Source of the DNA: Pseudomonas wuhanensis
GTDB lineage: Bacteria > Pseudomonadota > Gammaproteobacteria > Pseudomonadales > Pseudomonadaceae
Direction of reading: 5' to 3'
DNA: 64,000 bases
NCBI RefSeq assembly: GCF_030687395.1
Contig: NZ_CP117430.1
Location: 4,712,001 to 4,776,000 of the forward strand
The notes under the pieces were generated by a model that was not told where the DNA came from, did no database searches, and saw only the letters and a program-made list of their open reading frames with translations. The first letter of the stretch is position 1. Each line of letters begins with the position of its first letter. The position numbers were made by a program, and so were the translations under genes. This document shows positions 55,932 through 64,000 of this stretch, piece by piece.

Positions 55932-56758
55932 AGGACGGGTCCTGCGGTCTGTTGCACGAGGCGCTCGACGAAAAACTCCAGGTGCCCACGCGGGTTGGCC
56001 GGCAGCGGCCAGGTATCGACCTTCTGCGCAATGGCCTTGAACGCCAGGGCGCACTTGGAACGGGGAAAGGCTTCATAGACGGCGCGCTGCTTCTGCACAG
56101 CCTTGCGCACGCTTTCGTCGTAAGGCACCGCACCGACGTATTGTAAGGCGACGTCGAGGAAGCGATCCGTGACCTTGGTCAACTTGGCAAACAGATTGCG
56201 GCCTTCCTGCGGGCTCTGCGCCATGTTGGCCAGAACGCGGAAACGGTTCATGCCGTAGTCGCGGTTCAGCAGTTTGATCAGCGCGTAGGCGTCGGTGATC
56301 GAGGTCGGCTCGTCGCACACCACCAGCAAGACTTCCTGCGCGGCGCGGACGAAACTGACTACCGAGTCACCAATGCCCGCAGCGGTGTCGATCACCAATA
56401 CGTCGAGGTTGTCGCCGATATCGCTGAAGGCCTGGATCAGGCCGGCATGTTGGGCCGGGCTCAGATGAACCATGCTCTGGGTGCCGGACGCGGCCGGGAC
56501 GATGCGGATACCGCCGGGCCCTTGCAACAGCACGTCGCGCAGCTCGCAGCGGCCTTCGATCACGTCGGCCAGGGTACGTTTGGGTGTCAGTCCTAGCAGG
56601 ACGTCGACGTTCGCCAGCCCCAGATCGGCGTCCAACAGCATGACGCGCCGGCCGAGCTCAGCTAGAGCCAGGGACAAGTTCACTGACACGTTAGTCTTCC
56701 CGACGCCACCTTTGCCGCCGGTCACCGCGATCACCTGTACGGGATGCATGCTGCCCAT
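55928..56758 (-). CDS. fleN: Flagellar number regulator FleN (FlhG)
   Basis: MinD-like ATPase that restrains FleQ and so limits flagellar number at the pole. 276 residues. Seen: Walker A TGGKGGVGKTNVSVNLS (about 13-29), LLDADLGLANVDVLLGL, and VIDTAAGIGDSVVSFVRA. The extreme N terminus is short, as in Pseudomonas FleN. Sits between flhF and fliA as in all polar flagellates. Confidence 0.96.
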   Translation of the reverse strand: MGSMHPVQVIAVTGGKGGVGKTNVSVNLSLALAELGRRVMLLDADLGLANVDVLLGLTPKRTLADVIEGRCELRDVLLQGPGGIRIVPAASGTQSMVHLSPAQHAGLIQAFSDIGDNLDVLVIDTAAGIGDSVVSFVRAAQEVLLVVCDEPTSITDAYALIKLLNRDYGMNRFRVLANMAQSPQEGRNLFAKLTKVTDRFLDVALQYVGAVPYDESVRKAVQKQRAVYEAFPRSKCALAFKAIAQKVDTWPLPANPRGHLEFFVERLVQQTAGPVL

Positions 56759-56874
56759 GTTATTTCTTTACCTTGTCTTGCATAGACGGAGGCCACATTA
56801 CTGGCTGCGCGTTCAGCGACTGAACAATGCATGGCAGACCATCGATGTAGGTACAAAAAATGTTCATTAATACC

Positions 56875-58203
56875 TCAGCCAACCTGCTTGGTCGGGCTGT
56901 GGTAAATATCAGCGAACATATCAGCCATGGCTTCTTCGCTGGGTTCTTCCTGCATTTGCACGCTAACGGCGCGACTGACCAACTGATGACGACGCGGCAG
57001 ATGCAAATCATCCGGGATCCGCGGGCCATCGGTCAGGTAAGCCACCGGCAGTTCATGACTGATGGCCAGGCTCAACACCTCGCCCAAGCTTGCCGTTTCA
57101 TCCAGTTTAGTCAGGATGCAGCCGGCAAGGCCGCAACGTTTGTAACTGTGGTAAGCGGCGGTTAGAACCTGTTTCTGGCTAGTGGTTGCCAAGACCAGAT
57201 AATTTTTTGATTTGATGCCACGTCCGGCCAGGCTTTCGAGCTGCATGCGCAGTGCCGGATCGCTGGCCTGCAGGCCGGCGGTATCGATCAGCACCACGCG
57301 TTTGCGCAGCAAGGGCTCCAACGCCTGGACCAGGGATTGGCCCGGATCGACATGGGTGACCGACACGTTGAGGATGCGGCCCAGAGTCTTGAGCTGTTCC
57401 TGAGCACCGATGCGATAGCTGTCCATGCTCACCAGCGCGATGTTCTGCGCGCCGTACTTGAGCACGTAACGAGCGGCAAGCTTGGCCAGCGTGGTGGTCT
57501 TGCCCATGCCGGCCGGGCCGACCATTGCAATCACGCCGCCCTCTTCCAGCGGCTCGACTTCCGGAGTCGCGATCATCCGCGCCAGGTGCGCGAGCAACAT
57601 GCGCCAGGCCTGGCGGGGTTCTTCAATATCGGTAATCAGCGCCAGCAGATCGCGCGACAACGGGCCGGACAGGCCGATGCGTTGCAGGCGACGCCAGAGG
57701 TTGGCCTGAGCCGGACGACTGCCTTGCAGCTGATTCCAGGCCAGCGAGCCGAGTTGAACTTCCATCAGCTCACGCAGGCTGTTGAGCTCGAAACGCATCG
57801 AATCGAATGCACGCGGGTCGACGCCACCGGAGACTGGCGCAGGGACCGGGGCTGCACGACGAGGTTCGGCGTAGGTCGGTTCGACCAGCGGTTCGGCGGC
57901 GGTCAACGGCAGGCCGGCGAACAACTGGCGATTGGTGCTCTTGTCGCTCTCGCCATCGCCACGCAGGCTCAGTTCAGCCTGGGCGGTGACGATTCGCGAC
58001 TGGGTCTTGCGCAGCTCGTCCTCGAGTTCCATGTTCGGAACACGCGGGGCCAACGCCGACAGTTTGTAATCCAGGGCAGCCGTCAGCTCGACACCGCCGG
58101 CGATCCGGCGGTTGCCAATAATGGCGGCATCGGCGCCCAGCTCATCACGAACCAGTTTCATGGCCTGACGCATATCGGCGGCGAAAAAACGCTTAACTTG
58201 CAT
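56875..58203 (-). CDS. flhF: Flagellar biosynthesis GTPase FlhF
   Basis: SRP-type GTPase that marks the pole for flagellar assembly. 442 residues. Seen: the family N terminus MQVKRFFAADMRQAMKLVRD, a variable basic/acidic region (about 50-150), the NG domain with G1 GPAGMGKTTTLAKLAARY (about 230-247), SMDSYRIGAQEQLKTLGRI, LIDTAGLQ and KLDETASLGEVL. Separated from fleN by 116 bp and from flhA by 11 bp. Confidence 0.96.
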   Translation of the reverse strand: MQVKRFFAADMRQAMKLVRDELGADAAIIGNRRIAGGVELTAALDYKLSALAPRVPNMELEDELRKTQSRIVTAQAELSLRGDGESDKSTNRQLFAGLPLTAAEPLVEPTYAEPRRAAPVPAPVSGGVDPRAFDSMRFELNSLRELMEVQLGSLAWNQLQGSRPAQANLWRRLQRIGLSGPLSRDLLALITDIEEPRQAWRMLLAHLARMIATPEVEPLEEGGVIAMVGPAGMGKTTTLAKLAARYVLKYGAQNIALVSMDSYRIGAQEQLKTLGRILNVSVTHVDPGQSLVQALEPLLRKRVVLIDTAGLQASDPALRMQLESLAGRGIKSKNYLVLATTSQKQVLTAAYHSYKRCGLAGCILTKLDETASLGEVLSLAISHELPVAYLTDGPRIPDDLHLPRRHQLVSRAVSVQMQEEPSEEAMADMFADIYHSPTKQVG

Positions 58204-58214
58204 AAACCACTACC

Positions 58215-60344
58215 TCAGCCGTTGGGCCCTACTGTCGCAACGATGGTCACTTGCTTGTTGTCAGGGATTTCCTGGTAAGCCAACACATGCAAACCCGGGA
58301 CTGCCAGTCGGCCGAATCGCGAGAGCATCGCGCGAACCGGACCGGCCACCAGCAGAATCACCGGTTGACCTTGCATTTCCTGACGCTGCGCCGCTTCGAT
58401 CAACGAACGTTGCAGTTTCTCTGCCATGCTTGGCTCCAGCAGAACGCCCTCTTCCGAGCCTTGTCCTGCCTTCTGAAGACTATTGAGCAATATTTGTTCC
58501 AACCTTGGCTCCAAGGTGATCACAGGCAGCTCCGACTCAGTGCCTACAATGCTTTGAACGATTGCACGGGATACGCCGACGCGCACCGCGGCCACCAAAG
58601 CGGCAGTATCTTGACTCTTGGCGGCGTTGTTCGCGATGGCTTCGGCGATGCTGCGAATGTCCCGTACCGGCACCTGTTCAGCCAGCAATGCCTGCAAGAC
58701 CTTGAGCAGCTGCGACAGCGAAACCACCCCCGGCACCAGCTCTTCGGCCAGTTTCGGTGAGCTTTTGGCCAGCAATTGCATGAGTTGCTGGACTTCTTCG
58801 TGGCCAATCAGCTCGCTGGAGTGCTTGTACAAAATCTGGTTCAAGTGGGTCGCCACTACCGTACTGGCATCGACCACGGTGTAGCCCAGGGATTGCGCCT
58901 GGGCGCGCTGGCTGATTTCAATCCAGACCGCCTCCAGACCAAAAGCCGGATCTTTGGCGGTAATGCCATTGAGCGTGCCGTAGACCTGCCCCGGGTTGAT
59001 CGCCAGTTCGCGGTCCGGGTAAATCTCGGCGTCGGCCAGAATCACGCCCATCAGGGTCAGGCGATAGGCGCTTGGCGCCAGGTCGAGGTTGTCACGGATA
59101 TGCACCGTCGGCATCAGGAAACCCAGATCCTGGGAGAGCTTTTTACGCACACCCTTGATCCGCGCCAGCAACTGACCACCCTGATTGCGATCCACCAGCG
59201 GGATCAGGCGGTAGCCGACTTCCAGGCCGATCATGTCGATCGGGGTCACGTCATCCCAGCCAAGCTCCTTGGTTTCCTGGGCGCGGGCCGGCGATGGCAG
59301 CAGTTCCTGCTGACGCTTGACCTCTTGCAGGGCCTGCACCTTGACGGCGTTCTGCTTCTTCCAGAACAGGTAAGCGCCGCCGGCCGCCAGGGCTGCCATG
59401 CTCAGAAAGGAAAAATGCGGCATGCCCGGCACCAGGCCCATCACCGCCATCAAGCCAGCAGCCACGGCCAAGGCTTTCGGCGAGGCGAACATCTGACGAT
59501 TGATCTGCTTGCCCATGTCTTCCGAACCGGAAGCACGAGTCACCATGATCGCAGCGGCCGTCGACAACAGCAGTGATGGCAATTGCGCCACCAAACCGTC
59601 ACCGATGGTCAACAAGGCATACACCCGACCGGCATCGCCAAAGGTCATGCCATGCTGGAAAATCCCGACCGCCATGCCGCCGATCAGGTTGATGAACAGA
59701 ATCAGCAGGCCGGCGATGGCGTCACCGCGAACGAACTTGCTGGCACCGTCCATCGAGCCATAGAACTCGGCTTCCTGGGCCACTTCCATCCGGCGCAGTT
59801 TCGCCTGGTTCTGATCGATCAGGCCGGCGTTCAAGTCGGCATCGATCGCCATCTGTTTACCGGGCATCGCATCGAGGGTGAAACGCGCGCTCACCTCGGA
59901 AATCCGCCCGGCACCCTTGGTCACCACGACGAAGTTGATGATCATCAGAATCGCAAAGACCACGATACCAACCACGTAGTTACCGCCGATCACCACTTCA
60001 CCGAAGGCCTGGATCACCTTACCGGCGGCGGCATGGCCATCCTGGCCGTGGAGCATCACCACCCGTGTGGAAGCCACGTTCAACGCCAGCCGCAACAACG
60101 TCGCCACCAGCAAAATGGTCGGGAACACCGCAAAATCCAGCGGCCGCAGAGCGTATACGCAGACCAGCAACACGACGATGGACAAGGCAATGTTGAAGGT
60201 GAAAAACACGTCCAGCAGGAACGGCGGCACCGGCAACATCATCATGGCCAGCATGACCAGCAGCAACAGCGGCACACCCAGATTGCCCCTACTGAGGTCG
60301 GCAACGTTTGTGCGTGCAGTGTTGATTAACTGAGAGCGATCCAC
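58215..60344 (-). CDS. flhA: Flagellar export gate protein FlhA
   Basis: Largest export-gate protein; its cytoplasmic domain docks chaperone-substrate complexes. 709 residues. Seen: eight helices in the first half, the FHIPEP-type loop GRISEVSARFTLDAMPGKQM (Arg/Asp ion-path region), then the cytoplasmic domain with SQDLGFLMPTVHIRDNLDL, and SYTVVDASTVVATHL-like strand GYTVVDASTVVATHLNQ. First gene after the sigma54-type promoter. Confidence 0.97.
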   Translation of the reverse strand: MDRSQLINTARTNVADLSRGNLGVPLLLLVMLAMMMLPVPPFLLDVFFTFNIALSIVVLLVCVYALRPLDFAVFPTILLVATLLRLALNVASTRVVMLHGQDGHAAAGKVIQAFGEVVIGGNYVVGIVVFAILMIINFVVVTKGAGRISEVSARFTLDAMPGKQMAIDADLNAGLIDQNQAKLRRMEVAQEAEFYGSMDGASKFVRGDAIAGLLILFINLIGGMAVGIFQHGMTFGDAGRVYALLTIGDGLVAQLPSLLLSTAAAIMVTRASGSEDMGKQINRQMFASPKALAVAAGLMAVMGLVPGMPHFSFLSMAALAAGGAYLFWKKQNAVKVQALQEVKRQQELLPSPARAQETKELGWDDVTPIDMIGLEVGYRLIPLVDRNQGGQLLARIKGVRKKLSQDLGFLMPTVHIRDNLDLAPSAYRLTLMGVILADAEIYPDRELAINPGQVYGTLNGITAKDPAFGLEAVWIEISQRAQAQSLGYTVVDASTVVATHLNQILYKHSSELIGHEEVQQLMQLLAKSSPKLAEELVPGVVSLSQLLKVLQALLAEQVPVRDIRSIAEAIANNAAKSQDTAALVAAVRVGVSRAIVQSIVGTESELPVITLEPRLEQILLNSLQKAGQGSEEGVLLEPSMAEKLQRSLIEAAQRQEMQGQPVILLVAGPVRAMLSRFGRLAVPGLHVLAYQEIPDNKQVTIVATVGPNG

Positions 60345-60403
60345 CGGTTTTCCCCGTTCCTTTAAAGCAAACTTTTGACGCCTGAAGCAGGCGTAGGGCG
60401 GCT

Positions 60404-60422
60404 ATTGCAAGAAGCCTTCCAA
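60404..60422 (-). promoter_or_regulatory. Candidate sigma54 promoter of flhA
   Basis: On the minus strand TTGGAAGGCTTCTTGCAAT has GG and GC separated by 10 bp, the -24/-12 arrangement, with the TTGCAAT half exact and TTGG at the other. The predicted start is about 50 bases before flhA. P. aeruginosa flhA-flhF-fleN-fliA is known to depend on FleQ and sigma54. Confidence 0.65.
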
Positions 60423-60482
60423 CTTTTGCGGGGGTTTGAAATAGAGGTCTGTTTCGGAGATTTGTATTGCCTGAACCGACGC

Positions 60483-60571
60483 CTTCGCGGGCAAGCCTCG
60501 CCCCTACAAGTTTTGAGTCGGTCGCGATATATGCGAACGACACGAGACTGGAGCGAGGCTTGCCCGCGAAG
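60483..60571. repeat. REPIN, CGAGGCTTGCCCGCGAA class
   Basis: CTTCGCGGGCAAGCCTCGCC and inverted GAGCGAGGCTTGCCCGCGAA halves in the 251-bp flhB-flhA gap, just upstream of the flhA promoter. Confidence 0.9.
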
Positions 60572-60595
60572 AGGCCAGCATTGCCAACACAACAA

Positions 60596-61735
60596 TCAGG
60601 AATCGCGACGCAAATCCGGTGGAATCGGCAAATCATCCTGGAGCGGATCCGGACGTTTGCCCTTGCCGGCGCGGTACTGGCGGATCTGGTAGACGTAAGC
60701 CAGTACCTGGGCGACTGCCAGATAGAGCCCGCCGGGAATTTCCTGCTCCAGCTCCGTGGAGTAGTAGATCGAACGCGCCAGGGCGGGCGACTCCAGCAAC
60801 AACACTTCATTGGCCACAGCGATTTCGCGGATCTTCAAGGCCAGGAAGTCGCTTCCCTTGGCGATCAGCATCGGCGCCCCGCCCTTCTCCGGATCGTACT
60901 TGAGCGCCACGGCGTAGTGGGTCGGGTTGGTGATGACCACATCGGCCTCGGGGATCGCAGCCATCATCCGCCGCTGCGACATCTCGCGCTGCAACTGGCG
61001 AATACGCTGTTTGACCTCTGGCTTACCCTCTTGATCCTTGTGCTCGTCGCGCACTTCCTGCTTGGTCATCTTGAGCTTTTTCATGCTCTCCCAGAGCTGC
61101 ACCGGCACGTCCACCGCCGCGATCAGGATCAGCCCGCAAGCCATCCACAAAGTACTCCAGCCGACCACTTGCAAACTGTGAATGATCGCCATATCCAATG
61201 GTTCGTGGGCGATGCGCAGCAGGTCATCAATGTCCGACGACAAGACCACCAACGCCACGAACAATACGATGAAAAACTTGGCCAGGGCCTTGAGCAGTTC
61301 AACCAGCGCCTTGGCCGAAAACATCCGTTTCAGGCCCGCGCCGGGATTCATGCGACTGAACTTGGGTGCCATCGAGCCGGCCGCAAACAGCCAGCCACCG
61401 AGGGAGATCGGGCCGATCAACGCCGCCAACAACAACGTGATCATCACCGGCTGAATCGCCAACAGGGCAATCTGTCCCGAGTGCAGCAAGAAGGTACCCA
61501 TGTTGCGCTGATCCAGAATCACTTCCCGCGACAGCGTGAAGTTCATCCGCATCAGCTCCATCATGTCCTGCGCCAATGCGCCACCGAAAATCAGCAGCGC
61601 ACCGGCACCAGCGAGCATGACCGCCAAGGTATTGAGCTCTTTGGAGCGCGCAATCTCACCCTTCTCACGGGAGTCCTTTTTGCGTTTCTCCGTGGGGTCT
61701 TCTGTTTTGTCCTGACCGCTTTCGCTCTCAGCCAT
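60596..61735 (-). CDS. flhB: Flagellar export switch protein FlhB
   Basis: Membrane export component whose self-cleaved cytoplasmic tail switches substrate from rod/hook to filament. 379 residues. Seen: N-terminal DKTEDPTEKRKKDSREKGEI, four helices, and the autocleavage site NPTH (Asn270-Pro271) in VVITNPTHYAVALKYD, followed by the domain that the small protein at 45571 copies. Starts 3 bp after fliR. Confidence 0.97.
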   Translation of the reverse strand: MAESESGQDKTEDPTEKRKKDSREKGEIARSKELNTLAVMLAGAGALLIFGGALAQDMMELMRMNFTLSREVILDQRNMGTFLLHSGQIALLAIQPVMITLLLAALIGPISLGGWLFAAGSMAPKFSRMNPGAGLKRMFSAKALVELLKALAKFFIVLFVALVVLSSDIDDLLRIAHEPLDMAIIHSLQVVGWSTLWMACGLILIAAVDVPVQLWESMKKLKMTKQEVRDEHKDQEGKPEVKQRIRQLQREMSQRRMMAAIPEADVVITNPTHYAVALKYDPEKGGAPMLIAKGSDFLALKIREIAVANEVLLLESPALARSIYYSTELEQEIPGGLYLAVAQVLAYVYQIRQYRAGKGKRPDPLQDDLPIPPDLRRDS

Positions 61736-61738
61736 GAC

Positions 61739-62521
61739 TCAGCGCGCCCGTGCCAGTTCGCGTAACAACTGCAAAGCCTCGGAGGCCAGCGGTTGATACT
61801 GATTGAGAATGTCCGCCAGGCCGACCCAGACGATGAACAGGCCGAGCACCAGGGTCAGCGGGAAGCCGATCGAGAAGATGTTCAGCTGCGGCGCCGCCCG
61901 GGTCATCACGCCAAACGCAATGTTGACCACCAGCAACGCGGTGATCGCCGGCAACACCAGTAACAGCGCCGCACCCAGCACCCAGCCGAGCTTGCCGGCC
62001 AGCTCCCAGAAATGATTGACCATCAACCCGCCACCGACTGGCAGCGTGGTGAAGCTTTCAGTGAGGACTTCGAACACCACCAGGTGGCCGTTCATCGACA
62101 GGAACAACAGCGTCACCAACATGGTGAAAAACTGCCCGATCACCGCCACCGACACACCGTTCGTAGGGTCGACCATCGAGGCGAAACCCATACCCATCTG
62201 TATCGCGACAATTTGCCCGGCGACCACGAACGCCTGGAAGAACAGCTGCAAGGAGAAACCCAACACCGCGCCAATGATGATTTGCTCGGCGATCAGCAGC
62301 AGTGCGCTCAGGTCGAGTGCGTTGACCGGCGGCATCGGCGGCAGGCCAGGAGCGATCACGAAGGTGATCGCCAGGGCGAAGTACAGGCGCACGCGCTGGG
62401 GCACCAGCGTCGTACCGAAAATCGGCATGACCATCAGCAACGAACCGATGCGAAACAACGGCAACATGAACGTTGCCACCCAGGTGCTGATTTGGGTATC
62501 GGTCAGCTGAAGCAGCGACAT
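61739..62521 (-). CDS. fliR: Flagellar export gate protein FliR
   Basis: Core of the FliPQR export gate. 260 residues, six predicted helices. Seen: WVATFMLPLFRIGSLLMVMP, GFASMVDPTNGVSVAVIGQF and LNIFSIGFPLTLVLGL, standard FliR segments. Lies 3 bp after fliQ and 3 bp before flhB. Confidence 0.96.
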   Translation of the reverse strand: MSLLQLTDTQISTWVATFMLPLFRIGSLLMVMPIFGTTLVPQRVRLYFALAITFVIAPGLPPMPPVNALDLSALLLIAEQIIIGAVLGFSLQLFFQAFVVAGQIVAIQMGMGFASMVDPTNGVSVAVIGQFFTMLVTLLFLSMNGHLVVFEVLTESFTTLPVGGGLMVNHFWELAGKLGWVLGAALLLVLPAITALLVVNIAFGVMTRAAPQLNIFSIGFPLTLVLGLFIVWVGLADILNQYQPLASEALQLLRELARAR

Positions 62522-62524
62522 GGC

Positions 62525-62794
62525 TTAGCCGATGACCTGAGGAATACTGTGGTACAGCTGCAGAATGTATTCCATGAAAGTCTGCACCATCCACGGGCCG
62601 GCAACGATCAGCGTCACCAGCATCACCAGCAGGCGCGGCAGGAAACTCAGGGTCTGTTCGTTGATCTGGGTGGCTGCCTGGAACATCGCCACCAACAGCC
62701 CCACCAGCAAGCTCGGAATCACCAGCACGGCGACCATCATGGTGGTCAACCACAGCGCTTCGCGAAAGATGTCTACGGCCACTTCCGGCGTCAT
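62525..62794 (-). CDS. fliQ: Flagellar export gate protein FliQ
   Basis: Small two-helix gate subunit. 89 residues, the family length. Seen: [20 protein letters not shown] followed by [15 protein letters not shown], the FliQ signature. The ATG overlaps the fliP stop (ATGA). Confidence 0.97.
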   Translation of the reverse strand: MTPEVAVDIFREALWLTTMMVAVLVIPSLLVGLLVAMFQAATQINEQTLSFLPRLLVMLVTLIVAGPWMVQTFMEYILQLYHSIPQVIG

Positions 62795-63549
62795 GGTGAA
62801 ACACCGCCGAAGCTGCTGGCCAACGTGCCGATGATTAACGCCCAGCCATCCACCAGCACGAACAGCATGATCTTGAACGGCAGGGAAATAATCAGTGGCG
62901 AGAGCATCATCATACCCATGGCCATCAGCACACTGGCCACGACCAGGTCGATGATCAGGAACGGGATGAAGATCATGAAGCCGATCTGGAACGCGGTCTT
63001 CAGCTCCGAAGTCACGAACGCTGGCACCAGAATCGTCAGCGGCGCCTGATCAGGCGAAGCAATGTCAGTGCGCTTGGACAAGCGCATGAACAGCTCCAGA
63101 TCGCTGCTGCGAGTCTGGGCCAGCATGAAGTCCTTGATCGGCACCTGTGCCTTGGTCACGGCATCCTGAGCGGTGAGTTTCTCCGCCAGATACGGCTGCA
63201 AGGCATCCTGATTCACGCGATCGAACACCGGCGCCATGATGAACATGGTGAGAAACAGCGCCATGCCGGTGAGGATCTGGTTCGACGGCGTCTGCTGCAA
63301 GCCCAGGGCCTGACGCAGGATCGAGAACACGATGATGATCCGGGTGAAACTGGTCATCAGCATGACGAACGCCGGGATGAAGCTCAGCGCGGTCATGATA
63401 AGCAGGATTTGCAGGCTGACCGAGTACTCCTGAGCGCCTTCGGCGTTGGTGCCCAGAGTAATTGCCGGGATCGACAACGGATCGGCGGCGAACGCCAGCG
63501 GCGCGACCAGCATCAAGGCCAGCGTCAAGACGATGCGTAGCGCAGCCAT
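62791..63549 (-). CDS. fliP: Flagellar export gate protein FliP
   Basis: Gate subunit inserted through a cleavable signal peptide. 252 residues, signal cleavage near AFA-AD. Seen: [39 protein letters not shown], the conserved [18 protein letters not shown] and [18 protein letters not shown]. The start overlaps the fliO stop by one base. Confidence 0.97.
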   Translation of the reverse strand: MAALRIVLTLALMLVAPLAFAADPLSIPAITLGTNAEGAQEYSVSLQILLIMTALSFIPAFVMLMTSFTRIIIVFSILRQALGLQQTPSNQILTGMALFLTMFIMAPVFDRVNQDALQPYLAEKLTAQDAVTKAQVPIKDFMLAQTRSSDLELFMRLSKRTDIASPDQAPLTILVPAFVTSELKTAFQIGFMIFIPFLIIDLVVASVLMAMGMMMLSPLIISLPFKIMLFVLVDGWALIIGTLASSFGGVSP

Positions 63550-63998
63550 TACTTCTTATCCTTCTGATCCTTGCCCAACAGCTCAAACAGGCGCTGGGCA
63601 AACTCGGGGGTCGCTTTTTCAGTCCCGCTTGGTACTTGCACCGGCTCCTTGAGCACATGCAACGCAGTGATGGTGCCGGGACTCAGGCCGAGCAGGATTT
63701 GTTCGTTGCCGACCTGCACCAGCATCAAACGATCACGAGGGCCAAGCGCGCGGGAACCGATCAGCTCGATCACCTGCCCCTTGCCCGCCGGTCCGGCCTG
63801 CTGGACCCGGCGCAGCAGCCAGGCAAGAAAGAAGATCAGCCCCAGCACCAGCAGCAAGCCGAACACCAATTGCGTCAATTGCCCGGCCACACCGCTGCTG
63901 ACGGCTGGCGCGGCGGCTACTGTCGCAGCGGTCGTCACCGGCTCGGCCGCCAGCACACTGAATGGCAAGGCCAGCAGGCCCGCAAGCACCTTGCTCAC
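63549..63998 (-). CDS. fliO: Flagellar assembly protein FliO, 5' end at the window edge
   Basis: Scaffold that helps FliP oligomerise during gate assembly. 149 residues from a GTG at 63998, two bases from the window end, so a slightly longer N terminus cannot be excluded. Seen: signal-like N terminus ([16 protein letters not shown]), one helix (about 43-63, [20 protein letters not shown]) and a soluble FliO domain with [19 protein letters not shown]. Confidence 0.9.
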   Translation of the reverse strand: MSKVLAGLLALPFSVLAAEPVTTAATVAAAPAVSSGVAGQLTQLVFGLLLVLGLIFFLAWLLRRVQQAGPAGKGQVIELIGSRALGPRDRLMLVQVGNEQILLGLSPGTITALHVLKEPVQVPSGTEKATPEFAQRLFELLGKDQKDKK

Positions 63999-64000
63999 TC

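Overview
The window reads as a chromosomal segment of a fluorescent-group Pseudomonas. The evidence is the gene content and order: sdh/suc divergent from gltA, gcl-hyi-glxR-glycerate kinase-pyk, ccmABCDEFGHI, and fliOPQR-flhBA-flhF-fleN-fliA-cheYZAB-motCD-parC-parP-cheW. High GC and many REP/REPIN palindromes of the GGGCTTGCCCGC type support it. No tRNA, rRNA or CRISPR array was recognised.

Layout. 1-8465 holds the TCA-cycle block: sdhCDAB-sucA-sucB on the minus strand, with sucB running off the left edge, and gltA divergent from it; a good sigma70-type promoter is visible for each direction. 8466-9435 has no gene: it holds the gltA terminator and a 740-bp imperfect inverted repeat around a hexanucleotide tract. 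9436-18957 carries ActP and its DUF485 partner, an orphan betaine-type binding protein, a membrane GH17 enzyme, an alpha/beta hydrolase overlapping mlaA, a DUF808 protein and a RutR-like TetR regulator. 18958-21222 is a mobile patch: a REPIN split by a decayed IS4-family element, a RAYT (REP-associated Y1 transposase) gene, and a long REPIN with a triplicated spacer.

21223-28516 is the glyoxylate/glycerate pathway (GlcG-like protein, Gcl, Hyi, GlxR, glycerate kinase, pyruvate kinase). Two perfect TTGTATACAA palindromes lie in the divergent control region. A urea channel, a voltage-gated-type potassium channel and a sulfate-binding protein follow. An intact IS256-family element with an 8-bp target duplication sits at 31627-32999, then an MFS exporter and two adjacent toxin-antitoxin modules (HicAB and a PIN/HTH pair). 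36420-43802 is the complete cytochrome c maturation operon with a small lipoprotein gene at its tail; ccmD is included although it is only 58 codons.

44000-63998 is flagellar and chemotactic: a FliK-like/FlhB-C-terminal-like pair on the plus strand, then a long minus-strand cluster. That cluster builds the export gate (FliOPQR, FlhBA), sets flagellar number and position (FlhF, FleN), encodes sigma28, and encodes an F6-type chemotaxis system with its polar-localisation ATPase ParC and adaptor ParP plus the MotCD stator. The most interesting single observation is in CheA: its linker carries four copies of a short acidic-leucine motif that closely resembles the CheY-binding tail of CheZ.
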